64,000 nt of DNA, taken from Acidobacteriota bacterium. Its GTDB lineage: Bacteria; Acidobacteriota; Terriglobia; Terriglobales; Acidobacteriaceae. This document shows, piece by piece, positions 54,828-63,863 of the stretch. Each line of letters begins with the position of its first letter. Positions within the stretch are counted from its first letter, which is position 1. The notes beneath the pieces were generated by a model. The model made no database searches, was not told where the DNA came from, and worked only from the letters and a program-made list of their open reading frames with translations. Where the stretch lies: contig JAJZVZ010000003.1 in NCBI GenBank assembly GCA_021846945.1, positions 1 through 64,000 of the forward strand, written 5' to 3'. The position numbers and the translations under genes were made by a program.

Positions 54828-56468
54828 TCAGCGTGTGTCGTCCACGATCTCTTTCACGGCTTGCTCGACGGGGAAGTTTGGCGTTTCGGAGAATAGCGGG
54901 AAGCCGCGCTGATCCTTGTCCATGGGTGCAATGCCCGAGGTGTTCTGATACCAGTGCAACAGCCGCTCCTGCAGGGCAACTTGAATCGAGGCGACGCTTG
55001 CCTCGCCATAGCGATTGTGCAGTTCCTGCGGATCGCTCTGGTAGATGTATAGCTCGCTTTGCCCCTGCGGGCGCGATATGAGCTTGTACTCAGGTGTGCG
55101 CACCATGGCTGCGCGCGTGATGGTCTCAGGATGCTCAACCTCAAGGTTCTCCTTGGGAAAGTAAAGCGCGGAAGGATCGTGTGTGTTGTCTTCAAAACAC
55201 TGCGGCTCATAGAGGTTGTAGCCGCCTTCAGCAAAGGCGGAACGATGAGGATCGCCGCTGCCGCCGCGGATCTGCGGCATGAGACTGCGCGCAAAGTGCG
55301 TGTGATTGGCGCGCGTATTCGCCAATTCCAGACAGGTGGACATTACGTCGAATAACTCGACCATCTCCTGGCTGACCCAGTTGGACTTTCCACCGGGAAC
55401 ACGGGCGATGATGGGCACATGAGTCAGCGTATCCTCAAGCCCACTGGGCCATTTCTCGACAAGTCCGTAGTCGCCCGCATAATCTCCGTGGTCGGAAAAG
55501 ACGAAGAGCGCCGTGTCCTTTGCGTGGTTGGTGCGCTCAATGGCTTCCATCAGCTCGCCCAGCATCCAGTCGCTATAACTCACCATGCCGTAGTAGAGAG
55601 AGCGTATCTGCCGGAAGGTCTGCTCCGGCATTTTGTCGATGCCGTAGGCTCTGCGAATCCCTTCAATGTAATTGGGCTTGCGGGGAAGGCCGATGGGGCG
55701 AAGTCCAGTGATATCGGCAGGGTTATACATACTCCGGAAACCCTCCGGCGGGCCATATGGCGGATGCGGCGAAGAGAGCGGCAGAAAGATGCAGAATGGC
55801 CGGTCCGTCTCGCGCCGCTCCAGAACGCGAATCCCCGCCTGCAGGTTGTGGTAATCGCCTGTCGCGGTCCGCTCGTGGCGCCCTTCGCTGATGAAGGTAC
55901 GCGCATATTCCTGCCTGGGTTCGCCTGGGCGCGCTCGGCCGCCTCCGCCATTGCCTCCCACGGGCATATGGTCCAGGTAGTTCCACTGGGTCACGCTCTG
56001 ATAAAACGACTGTGCGGCCAGGGCGTCATTTTTTCCGAACCAGAAGACGTCATAGCCGGCCTGGCGCAGGTAACGGAACAGATTCGGCTCTTCGGGACGC
56101 AGAAAATACATCAGGCTCCGATGCCCGCGTACGCTGGTGGGCCATCCGGTAAGCAGGCTGCATCGCGAGGCCCCGCAGACCGGGTACTGTACGTGGCAGT
56201 TTGCAAAGCGCGTGCCCTCGGCAGCCAGCTTGTCGAGATTCGGAGTTTTGCAGACGGGATTCCCGTAGCAGGCCAGCGCGTCGGCGCGCAGTTCGTCGGG
56301 CATAAAGAGAACCAGGTTCGGCCGCGAGCGAATTTCCGCGGCAGGCTGTGCTCCGCCATTGGTAGAGCTGAGAACTTCAGCCGTTCCTCCGGCCGGCGAT
56401 GCCAGCCCCGCCAACAACGTTGCGCCTGTAGTTCCCATAAAATCGCGCCGCGAGAAATTCTTTTTCAT
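54828..56468 (-). CDS. Tat-exported sulfatase with CxASR motif
   Basis: A 546-residue sulfatase with a Tat signal (SRRDFMGTTGATLLAGL). The metal-site strand is LVLFMPDELRADALACYG. The modification motif reads CGASRCSLLTG, the C-x-A-S-R variant rather than C-x-P-S-R, near residue 100. FVFSDHGDYAGDYGLVEKWP completes the site. ATG 56468 has a GGAGG just upstream; the track start at 56555 lacks a signal. It is the first gene of the minus-strand run and is divergent from the GH3 enzyme, with 98 bases between. Confidence 0.9.
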   Translation of the reverse strand: MKKNFSRRDFMGTTGATLLAGLASPAGGTAEVLSSTNGGAQPAAEIRSRPNLVLFMPDELRADALACYGNPVCKTPNLDKLAAEGTRFANCHVQYPVCGASRCSLLTGWPTSVRGHRSLMYFLRPEEPNLFRYLRQAGYDVFWFGKNDALAAQSFYQSVTQWNYLDHMPVGGNGGGGRARPGEPRQEYARTFISEGRHERTATGDYHNLQAGIRVLERRETDRPFCIFLPLSSPHPPYGPPEGFRSMYNPADITGLRPIGLPRKPNYIEGIRRAYGIDKMPEQTFRQIRSLYYGMVSYSDWMLGELMEAIERTNHAKDTALFVFSDHGDYAGDYGLVEKWPSGLEDTLTHVPIIARVPGGKSNWVSQEMVELFDVMSTCLELANTRANHTHFARSLMPQIRGGSGDPHRSAFAEGGYNLYEPQCFEDNTHDPSALYFPKENLEVEHPETITRAAMVRTPEYKLISRPQGQSELYIYQSDPQELHNRYGEASVASIQVALQERLLHWYQNTSGIAPMDKDQRGFPLFSETPNFPVEQAVKEIVDDTR

Positions 56469-56566
56469 GATGCCTCCGCCCGTGTTTTTACTTCCGCCCC
56501 AATTGTACGCATCGGTGCTGGCATCTGTGCGCGGCGGGTCGATGAGCCTATACATCCGGGCATCGA

Positions 56567-59164
56567 ATGCGGTACCCTTTTCGCGTCATGAAAAACTTTC
56601 GCAACCGCTCCGTGAACGCCATTTCTGTCTTTGTGCAGGTCTGCCTGCTGCCGGTTCTGCTCGCGTTGGCCGCAGCCGCAGGTCTGCAAGCCGCAGCCCA
56701 GGCCCCCGTGCCGGACTCACCCGCTATCGAGGCCAAGGCCCACGCCCTGCTGAGCAAGCTTACCCTCGAGCAGAAGATCACGATGCTGGGTGGCATTGAC
56801 AGCATGTACACGAATGCGATTCCCTCGGTCGGGTTGCCTCGCTTCAAGATGTCCGACGCATCCGTTGGCGTCCGCACCTGGGGGCCAACAACGGCCTACG
56901 CCGGCGGCGTCGCGCTGGCCGCCACGTGGGACCCGGCTTTTTCGCGTAAGCTGGGCGAGAGCCTGGGCAAGGATGCGCGCGCGCGCAGCGTCAATTTCCT
57001 GCTCGGCCCCGGCGTTAACATCGCCCGCGCCCCGGTGGGAGGGCGCAACTTCGAGTATCTCTCCGAGGATCCTTATCTCAACTCCGTGCTTGTCGTGCCG
57101 TATATCCAGGGGGTGCAATCACAGGGGGTTATCGCTACGGTCAAGCACTACGCGCTCAATAATGAAGAGTTCAACCGCCATAACGCCAGCTCTGACGTGG
57201 ACGAGCGCACCATGCGCGAGATTTACCTGCCGTCGTTCGAGGCCGCGGTTACCAGAGGGCATGTGGATGCGGTGATGAACTCCTATAACCTCATCAACGG
57301 AGTTCACGCCACCCAGAATGAGTTCCTCAATCTCAAGCTGCTCAAGGGCGAATGGGGCTTCAAGGGCGTCCTGATGTCCGACTGGGCGGCGACCTATGAC
57401 GGAGTTGCGGCGGTGAATAACGGCCTCGACCTGGAGATGCCCAGCCCGCGTTTCATGAATGCCGAGACTCTGCTGCCGGCGATCAAGGACGGTAGCGTCA
57501 AGGAGTCCACCATCAATGACCATGTTCTGCGGCTCTTTCGCGTGATGTATCGCTACCACTTCCTCGATCGCCCGCAGTTCGATTCGGATGACTCGACGTA
57601 CTCCGTAGCCGACCGCGCCGTTGCGTTGCAGGGCGCATTGGAAAGCATTACGCTGCTCAAGAACGAGGGCCATCTGCTGCCGCTTGATCCGGCGAAGATC
57701 AAGACCATCGCCGTTGTCGGGCCGAACGCATGGCCGGCGGTCACGGGCGGCGGCGGTTCTTCTGAAGCTCATGCGTTTGAGCCGGTCAGCATGCTTACCG
57801 GCATCGCCAACTTCCTCGGCCCCAACGTCCATGTTCTCTACAGCCGCGGTCTGCCCGATATGGCGGATGTCTTCCAGCACACGCAGTGGCAGGGCGGCAT
57901 CAAGATGGAAACCTTCCCCAGCGGTGACTTTACCGGCACGCCGGAAACCTCTTCGGCCCGGGCCATCAGCAACCTGCGGCCGGGGATGCGCGGCCCGGCG
58001 GCCACCAGGGCTCGCAGCATCCGCTACACCACCTCCTTCAAGGCAGACGAGGCGGGAAAATATCTGGTTCTCGCTGCTTCGTCCCGCCAGGATGCCTTTA
58101 AGGTTCTCATTGACGGTAAGCAGATTCTGGAACAGGAACACGCCGAAGGCCAGGTTCCGCAGTACGCGACGATTGACCTGAATGTCGGGCAGACGGTCAA
58201 CGTGGTGGCCGATTATCTGCCCCGCACGCCCGCCAACAACTTCGGCCTCGGCATCATCTATGGGCCTGACCTGGTTTCCGCCGATGCCAAGAAGTTCGCC
58301 GCTCTTGCCAATGTCGTAGTTGTCGCGGCCGGCTTCGATCCCATCACCGAGGGTGAGGGGCACGACCGTACCTTTACGCTGCCCTGGGGCCAGGATCAAC
58401 TGATTCAGGCCATGGCTGCGGCCAATCCGCACACCATTGTGACCTTGACTGGTGGCGGCGGTATGGAGACGCAAAGCTGGCTCGACAAGGTGCCTGTGCT
58501 GCTGCACACCTGGTATCCGGGCCAGGAGGGTGGCACGGCAATCGCCGAAATCCTCTTTGGCAAGCATGATCCCGAAGGCAAGCTGCCCGTTTCCTTCGAC
58601 CGCAGTTGGCCTGATAGCGCCTCGTATGCCTGGTACTACCCGGTGAAGGGCGGCGATACCACACTGCGCGAAAAAGGTGGGAACGGCGAACCCGTCACGT
58701 ACACCATTCAGCACATCAAGTATGGTGACAAGCTCATGGTCGGTTACCGCTACTGGACGACCGTGGGCAAGCAGCCGCTGTTTCCCTTTGGTTTCGGCCT
58801 CACCTACACAACCTTCAGCTTCTCGAATCTCCAGGTGCCCGCATCGGCTCCGACTGGCTCCTCGGTTCCGGTCAGCTTCGATGTGACGAATACCGGCAAA
58901 GTGGCGGGAGCCGAAGTTGCCCAGCTCTATGTGTCAGATCCCTCCGCGAAGGTCAACCGGCCCGAGCGCGAGCTAAAGGGATTTGAGAAAGTACGCCTGG
59001 CCCCCGGCGCCACGCAGCATGTGACTCTTAGCCTCGACGCGCGCGCTTTCAGCTTCTGGGATGAGTCTGCGCACAAGTGGACGATTGACCCCGGCAAGTT
59101 CGTGATCCGCGTCGGCGATTCGAGCGAAAATACGCCGCTTACTGCTGATCTGACGCTGAAATAA
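56567..59164 (+). CDS. GH3 beta-glycosidase with PA14 insertion
   Basis: An 865-residue exported enzyme (signal LLPVLLALAAAAGLQAAAQ). The GH3 N-domain carries LTLEQKITMLGG, VKHYALNNEE and the nucleophile in VLMSDWAATYDG (Asp about residue 271). The C-domain is interrupted by a PA14 carbohydrate-binding insertion (about 410-560, with SIRYTTSFKADEAGKYLVLA). A fibronectin-III-like tail follows (VPVSFDVTNTGKVAGAEVAQLYV). Start ATG 56567, or 56588. It is divergent from the sulfatase operon and probably co-regulated with it. Confidence 0.93.
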   Translation: MRYPFRVMKNFRNRSVNAISVFVQVCLLPVLLALAAAAGLQAAAQAPVPDSPAIEAKAHALLSKLTLEQKITMLGGIDSMYTNAIPSVGLPRFKMSDASVGVRTWGPTTAYAGGVALAATWDPAFSRKLGESLGKDARARSVNFLLGPGVNIARAPVGGRNFEYLSEDPYLNSVLVVPYIQGVQSQGVIATVKHYALNNEEFNRHNASSDVDERTMREIYLPSFEAAVTRGHVDAVMNSYNLINGVHATQNEFLNLKLLKGEWGFKGVLMSDWAATYDGVAAVNNGLDLEMPSPRFMNAETLLPAIKDGSVKESTINDHVLRLFRVMYRYHFLDRPQFDSDDSTYSVADRAVALQGALESITLLKNEGHLLPLDPAKIKTIAVVGPNAWPAVTGGGGSSEAHAFEPVSMLTGIANFLGPNVHVLYSRGLPDMADVFQHTQWQGGIKMETFPSGDFTGTPETSSARAISNLRPGMRGPAATRARSIRYTTSFKADEAGKYLVLAASSRQDAFKVLIDGKQILEQEHAEGQVPQYATIDLNVGQTVNVVADYLPRTPANNFGLGIIYGPDLVSADAKKFAALANVVVVAAGFDPITEGEGHDRTFTLPWGQDQLIQAMAAANPHTIVTLTGGGGMETQSWLDKVPVLLHTWYPGQEGGTAIAEILFGKHDPEGKLPVSFDRSWPDSASYAWYYPVKGGDTTLREKGGNGEPVTYTIQHIKYGDKLMVGYRYWTTVGKQPLFPFGFGLTYTTFSFSNLQVPASAPTGSSVPVSFDVTNTGKVAGAEVAQLYVSDPSAKVNRPERELKGFEKVRLAPGATQHVTLSLDARAFSFWDESAHKWTIDPGKFVIRVGDSSENTPLTADLTLK

Positions 59165-59179
59165 CGCGGCGCAAGAATG

Positions 59180-59220
59180 ATCAACAAAAAGCCCCGCAGC
59201 ACGCGGGGCTTTTTGTTGAT
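59180..59220. terminator. bidirectional Rho-independent terminator
   Basis: Arms of 18 bases (ATCAACAAAAAGCCCCGC and its exact reverse complement) flank a 5-base loop. A-runs on one side and T-runs on the other serve both converging genes. Confidence 0.93.
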
Positions 59221-59241
59221 GGAACCGCAATGGTTCGTGGC

Positions 59242-60039
59242 TTACTGGCCTTGGGCCAGCAGATCATTCTCCGCTTCCTGCAGCGAAACATCTGCAGGGA
59301 GTTCCTTGAACTGCGACTTCTCGTCGTCTTCCTGTTCTGAGATGCTTTTGAAGATCAGCGCATGCCCCTGGATGTGCACATGCGTCTCAGTGATCTTCCA
59401 TTTACCGTTCTTCATTTGGCGGCGCTCCACGTCAAAGGTGCCTCCGGCCTGGAGGTTACCCAGCAAGCCACCCCAGAATTTGACGTCGTGCGTCAATCGC
59501 CCCTTGAGGCTTACGATCCGGTGCTGTGTGTTGTCGACCACCATCTCGCCGGTCATGGCCGCGAAGACGCGCGACTGCCACGTCGGAGGACGAAACTGTG
59601 GATTCGGCCAGAAGTGGAGGGTGGTGCGATCCTCGCTCCTGCTAGCGATAGACCAATAGAATGCCTGCGGCAACATGCCAAGCATTTGCGACGCTTCCTG
59701 ATCGTCATGCTGTGCGCCCTTTCGCTGGCGCATCTGCGCCCTGGAGCTGAATATGAAGTTGTTCATACTGCTGCGTTGAGACTGCTTTGTCAGTTTCTGG
59801 CCGTTTTGCTCCAGCACGCGCGTCATGTCGCCGTTGCCCGTTTCCGCCACCCACTGTTCCACGGTGCCGCCTGGTTTGCGGTCCACGTCGTAGTACAGCC
59901 AGTGGGTGTGATCGCGTGCGTCGGCATACAACTCCACGCGCACCGCCTGCCTCACGATCTGTTGTGCAGTCTGGCCCGCCATGGCCACGCAGGAGCCGAG
60001 CAGAATAGCCCAGATTAGCAATTGGCTCTTCTTCAGCAT
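59242..60039 (-). CDS. secreted hypothetical protein
   Basis: A 265-residue exported protein (signal MLKKSQLLIWAILLGSCVAMAGQ). The mature part is beta-rich: YADARDHTHWLYYDVDRKPGGTVEQWV, LHFWPNPQFRPP, VFAAMTGEMVVD, GNLQAGGTFDVERRQM. This resembles lipoprotein-sorting (LolA-like) or outer-membrane-associated folds, but I do not assign a family. ATG 60039 has a GGGAGAAACG upstream; the longer track ORF has no signal. It is convergent with the GH3 gene and shares its terminator. Confidence 0.72.
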   Translation of the reverse strand: MLKKSQLLIWAILLGSCVAMAGQTAQQIVRQAVRVELYADARDHTHWLYYDVDRKPGGTVEQWVAETGNGDMTRVLEQNGQKLTKQSQRSSMNNFIFSSRAQMRQRKGAQHDDQEASQMLGMLPQAFYWSIASRSEDRTTLHFWPNPQFRPPTWQSRVFAAMTGEMVVDNTQHRIVSLKGRLTHDVKFWGGLLGNLQAGGTFDVERRQMKNGKWKITETHVHIQGHALIFKSISEQEDDEKSQFKELPADVSLQEAENDLLAQGQ

Positions 60040-60188
60040 CGTTTCTCCCTTGTTTGACTGATCAGGTGGCGCAAGCGATACAAAACTCTCTGCAATATGC
60101 CGATGATTGGATTCGCTCTGGAGATGCCTGAGGAGCCCAATTCCTGAGGTTGCGGCCACGCCCGCGCGCGGAAAGTTATGATCGTTGC

Positions 60189-60845
60189 ATGAAACGTGTC
60201 CTCTTGTCCTGGAGCAGCGGCAAGGACAGCGCCTGGGCACTCCACGTGCTCCGCCGCGATCCTGCTATTGAGCTGTGCGGTCTGCTCACGACTCTGAATG
60301 AGCAATTTCAACGCGTCGCCATGCACGGCACACGGCGCTCCGTGCTGGAGGCGCAGGCGCGGGCTGCGGGGCTGCCGCTCTGGATTGTTCCTCTACCCTG
60401 GCCCTGCCCAAATGAGATCTACGAGCAGCGCATGGCGGAAGCCTGCAATCGCGCCGTTGCCGAGGGCATTGACGCCGTTGCTTTCGGTGACCTCTTTCTT
60501 GCCGACATCCGCGCCTACCGCGAGAAGCAAATGGCGCCCACTGGACTTGAGCCACTGTTTCCTCTCTGGCAGGTTCCCACCGATGCGCTGGCCCGCGAAA
60601 TGATCGCCGCTGGGCTCCGCGCCAGATTATCCTGCGTCGACAAGAAGCAACTGCCCGCCACCTTCGCCGGTCGCGAATTTGATGAGGCGCTCCTGCGCGA
60701 TCTGCCGCCGGCGGCAGACCCCTGCGGAGAGCGCGGTGAGTTTCACACCTGCGTTTACGCCGGGCCTATGTTCGCAGCGCCGCTGCCCATTGAAACAGGA
60801 GAAATCGTTGAGCGCGACGGCTTTGCCTTTGCTGATTTTCAATAA
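60189..60845 (+). CDS. Dph6-like ATP-pyrophosphatase (PP-loop) family protein
   Basis: A 218-residue cytoplasmic protein with the PP-loop SWSSGKDSAWALHVL at the N-terminus. Further Dph6/MJ0570-like motifs are GLLTTLNEQFQRVAMHG, DAVAFGDLFLADIRAYRE and the CVDKKQLPATFAGREFD region. It ends with CGERGEFHTCVYAGPMF. Archaeal and eukaryotic relatives amidate diphthine; bacteria lack diphthamide, so the bacterial role is unknown. ATG 60189 is preferred over the track start at 60150. The 3' end overlaps the convergent GH20 gene by 7 bases. Confidence 0.85.
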   Translation: MKRVLLSWSSGKDSAWALHVLRRDPAIELCGLLTTLNEQFQRVAMHGTRRSVLEAQARAAGLPLWIVPLPWPCPNEIYEQRMAEACNRAVAEGIDAVAFGDLFLADIRAYREKQMAPTGLEPLFPLWQVPTDALAREMIAAGLRARLSCVDKKQLPATFAGREFDEALLRDLPPAADPCGERGEFHTCVYAGPMFAAPLPIETGEIVERDGFAFADFQ

Positions 60846-62953
60846 AGGCGCAGGTGCTCCGGCGCCTCCGGCAATCCGGCCTGTGCGGGCGTCGGCAGCG
60901 TGTGTTTGGCCTGCCACTGATACCGCAAATCGTCCCAGCGCTCGCAGCGGCCGATCCACAGTTGTGCGGCCATGTCGTAGTGGTTCAGGTTGTTGCGCAG
61001 CCAATAGGGCCGGTTATCGCGCAGCCATGCCTGCCGGTAGAGACCGCGCAACAGCGAGTAGCCATCGCGAATATCCTGCATCCAGCCGTTGTTCGAGCCG
61101 ATCGTCGCCAGCATTTCGCCGATTTGGCTCCGCCGCTCCGGATCCTCGCTGAGCGAGAACGCCTTGTCGTATTCCAGTACGATCTGGTCGGCGAGCTGGA
61201 ACTTCAGTCCGATAAAATCCATGCGCCGCGCGCCCAGTTCCAGCGCATCCAGCGCATCCTGGTTATCGAGCTTTTCCGTGGCTCGTGCCTCTTCCACAAG
61301 CGCGATGGCGCGCTCGGCGTGCAACCGCAGCTCGTGCTCCGCCGGCCGCAGTTTTTCCGCCACCTGCTGGCCCTCGGAGGAGAACGGATCGACCCAGAAA
61401 TAGCTGTCCTGCGCATCGACCAGGCCGGCCTTCTTGAAGAGTGTCTGCGCGGCCATCAGCTCGCGCTGCGCCTGGCTGATCTTGCCCGTCGAGTCGCGAT
61501 GAAACGCCAGTCCATACGAGGCGACAAACGCATCCTCGGAGCTCTCGCCCGCCTGCCAGCCGGCCGCCGCGCCAAACAGCACACCGAACCAGTCCTGGTC
61601 AAAGATCCCTTCGCCGTCGTCGTTCCACGTCGTGTTCAACTCGCCGGTCGATCCCATCTTCTGGCCATCACGTACAAAGAGGCGGATATTATCAAGCGCC
61701 TGCACGTAATTCGGATACACGCGGCTGACATTGCGCACGCTTGGCGCCACCCATGTCTCCAGTCCGGCTTTCGTAAATGGCTCGATCAGCGGCGTGTAAT
61801 CGGGCTGCACGCTGTAGCGCCAGGCCACGGCGATCATGTCCTTGGGCAGCGTACCTACCAGCTCCGGCGACTTCACGGCAATGTCGCCCCAGAAGAGGAG
61901 CCGCTTGTGATACGGCTCGAGCGTGGCATGAATGCGCCGCAGAAAGTCGATGTAGACCGCGCCCAACCCCTGCTGCTTGACCTCGGCGTGCGATTGCCCC
62001 ATGCCCAGCTCAAAGGTCTCGTCCGCCCCGATATGCGCGTACGGTGCAGGGAAGACCTTGGCCAGCTCGGCAAACCAGCTTGCGATCAGCGGCAGCGTGC
62101 CCGGTGTGCCAGGCGCAAGCACGGCTCCGTGCGGAGTTTCTCCCAGGTCCAGGTACTGCTCGTAGGCCAATACGTGGTGCAGATGGCCGAAGGCCTCCTG
62201 CTCGGGGATCACCATGATGTGATATTTCGCCGCATAGGCGACCATCTCGCGCGCCTGGTCCGGCGTCATTGCGCCTCCCGGAAATGCCGTGACCGGCGAA
62301 ACCGGGTACGCGAAAGTCGCCTCAAAGTAGGGCGAGAGGACATTGATTTTGTATGCCGCCAGCGTGCGAATCTCGCGCTTCAGGAAGTCCATGGTCGGCA
62401 TCGGCCCGCGCGACCAGTCGTCGGACAGGCCCCGGTGCGCCATTGCCGGCCAGTCGCGCAGCGTGGGCGCCAGCAGCAGGGCTTCCTCGCCCCGGCCGCG
62501 AATCAATTGCTTCACCGTCTGCGCGCCATAAAAGATCCCGGCTGAAGTTTCGGCGATCACGGCCAGGCCGTTCCGGCCGTCGGGCACCGTGACGTAGCCC
62601 TCGTCGCGCATCGCCGAATCGAGCTTGAGATCATGCCGCGCCAGCAGTTCCTTCGCTCGCGATGTCTCTGCCCGCTCCAGCGAAATCGTTACTTTGCCGC
62701 CAGTTTTGAGGCCGGCATTTTCGGCCGCCTGCTCCAGGTCTTTGGCGGCGAACTGGTCTTCGGCGTCCTTCCCGGCAACAACGCGCACGCCCAGCCTGCC
62801 TGCGGGCTGCGTCTCAACCGCCGTGCACTCTCGTGGCGCGGGCACCAGTTCGAGATTCGAACATGTGGGCGCAGCAATTTGCGACGTCTGCGCAGGCACG
62901 CAGTTGCTGGCACACAAAAACAGCAATGGGCCGGCGAGGAAAAGAATACGCAT
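60839..62953 (-). CDS. GH20-type beta-N-acetylhexosaminidase
   Basis: A 704-residue exported glycosidase (signal MRILFLAGPLLFLCASNCVPAQ). An N-terminal GH20b-like domain (LELVPAPRECTA; IFYGAQTVKQLI) precedes a TIM barrel. The barrel has HRGLSDDWSRGPMP, VIPEQEAFGHLHH and HIGADETFELG, with the catalytic Asp-Glu pair near residue 311, matching the family's substrate-assisted pair. A long helical C-terminus follows (residues about 500-700). ATG 62953 has a GAGAGG upstream; the track start at 63052 lies inside the SDR gene. It releases terminal GlcNAc or GalNAc from glycans. Confidence 0.85.
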   Translation of the reverse strand: MRILFLAGPLLFLCASNCVPAQTSQIAAPTCSNLELVPAPRECTAVETQPAGRLGVRVVAGKDAEDQFAAKDLEQAAENAGLKTGGKVTISLERAETSRAKELLARHDLKLDSAMRDEGYVTVPDGRNGLAVIAETSAGIFYGAQTVKQLIRGRGEEALLLAPTLRDWPAMAHRGLSDDWSRGPMPTMDFLKREIRTLAAYKINVLSPYFEATFAYPVSPVTAFPGGAMTPDQAREMVAYAAKYHIMVIPEQEAFGHLHHVLAYEQYLDLGETPHGAVLAPGTPGTLPLIASWFAELAKVFPAPYAHIGADETFELGMGQSHAEVKQQGLGAVYIDFLRRIHATLEPYHKRLLFWGDIAVKSPELVGTLPKDMIAVAWRYSVQPDYTPLIEPFTKAGLETWVAPSVRNVSRVYPNYVQALDNIRLFVRDGQKMGSTGELNTTWNDDGEGIFDQDWFGVLFGAAAGWQAGESSEDAFVASYGLAFHRDSTGKISQAQRELMAAQTLFKKAGLVDAQDSYFWVDPFSSEGQQVAEKLRPAEHELRLHAERAIALVEEARATEKLDNQDALDALELGARRMDFIGLKFQLADQIVLEYDKAFSLSEDPERRSQIGEMLATIGSNNGWMQDIRDGYSLLRGLYRQAWLRDNRPYWLRNNLNHYDMAAQLWIGRCERWDDLRYQWQAKHTLPTPAQAGLPEAPEHLRLY

Positions 62954-63029
62954 GGCCTCTCCCGAATGAATCAGAATTGCCAGCCAGCCTACTACTTCAT
63001 TGTGCCGCGCACAAGAGCAGAGATCCGAT

Positions 63030-63773
63030 TTAGTAAGTAGCCCGGCCGCCACTCACGTCATAACATTGCCCGGTGACAAACGAGCAATCCCGGCTGGCCA
63101 GGAAGTGGACCACTGCCGCCACCTCTTCAGGTTCGCCCGTGCGCTTCATGGGGATGCGCTGCACCATGTAATCGACCTGAGCGGGCGTAACCTGTTCCAG
63201 AATCTTCGTCCGGATCACAGCTGGCGTTACGGCGTTTACGCAGATGCCTTCCGTCGCCACCTCCTTGGCAATCGACTTGGTCAGCCCGATGAGCGCTGCT
63301 TTCGACGCCGAATAAGCCACCATATTCGGATTGCCTTCCTTGCCGGCGATGGACGCGATGTTCACGATGCGCCCGTAGCCCCGGGCCCGCATATGGGGCA
63401 ACACGGCGCGGCACAGATAGAACGGCCCGTTGATGTTGATGTCCATCACGCGATGCCAGTCCTCATCGGACTGTTCCCAGATGGGTGCGGCCTTGCCTGC
63501 CCGCCCGGCATTGTTCACCAGGATCTCGATTGATCCGGCCGTCTCGACAACCTTTGCCACCGCGGCGGCCACCTCGCTGGCTTTGGTTACATCCAGCGCC
63601 AGTGCAAAGGCTCCGCCACCTATCTTCTCTGCCGTTGCGCTTGCCGCGTCAAAATCGATGTCTGCCACGGCCACTCTTGCCCCGGCAGCAGTCAGCCGGC
63701 GCGCAATCACTTCACCAATTCCCATCGCCGCTCCTGTGACGATGGCGGTCTGTCCTGTCAAATCAAGAAACAT
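63030..63773 (-). CDS. SDR family NAD(P)-dependent oxidoreductase
   Basis: A 247-residue classical short-chain dehydrogenase. The cofactor motif TGAAMGIG is at residues 14-21, then NNAG, the catalytic Ser in NIASIAGKEG and YSASK with the Tyr and Lys. DVSGGRATY is at the C-terminus. It resembles FabG and sugar dehydrogenases such as 2-keto-3-deoxy-L-fuconate dehydrogenase. Position upstream of the GH20 gene (76-base gap, same strand) favours a carbohydrate substrate, but this is inference. Confidence 0.88.
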   Translation of the reverse strand: MFLDLTGQTAIVTGAAMGIGEVIARRLTAAGARVAVADIDFDAASATAEKIGGGAFALALDVTKASEVAAAVAKVVETAGSIEILVNNAGRAGKAAPIWEQSDEDWHRVMDININGPFYLCRAVLPHMRARGYGRIVNIASIAGKEGNPNMVAYSASKAALIGLTKSIAKEVATEGICVNAVTPAVIRTKILEQVTPAQVDYMVQRIPMKRTGEPEEVAAVVHFLASRDCSFVTGQCYDVSGGRATY

Positions 63774-63863
63774 TTCTCTATGCCTCGTTTACTCCGCAAA
63801 CACACTATAACCGAGGCTGCCCGCACTGTGGTCAGCGTGGAATTATCCGACTCAGAGAGCAGC

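Noticed and set aside
60854-62545. 563-residue plus-strand ORF
   Set aside because: Antisense shadow of the GH20-type enzyme; the composition is Arg/Leu-rich with no recognisable domain.
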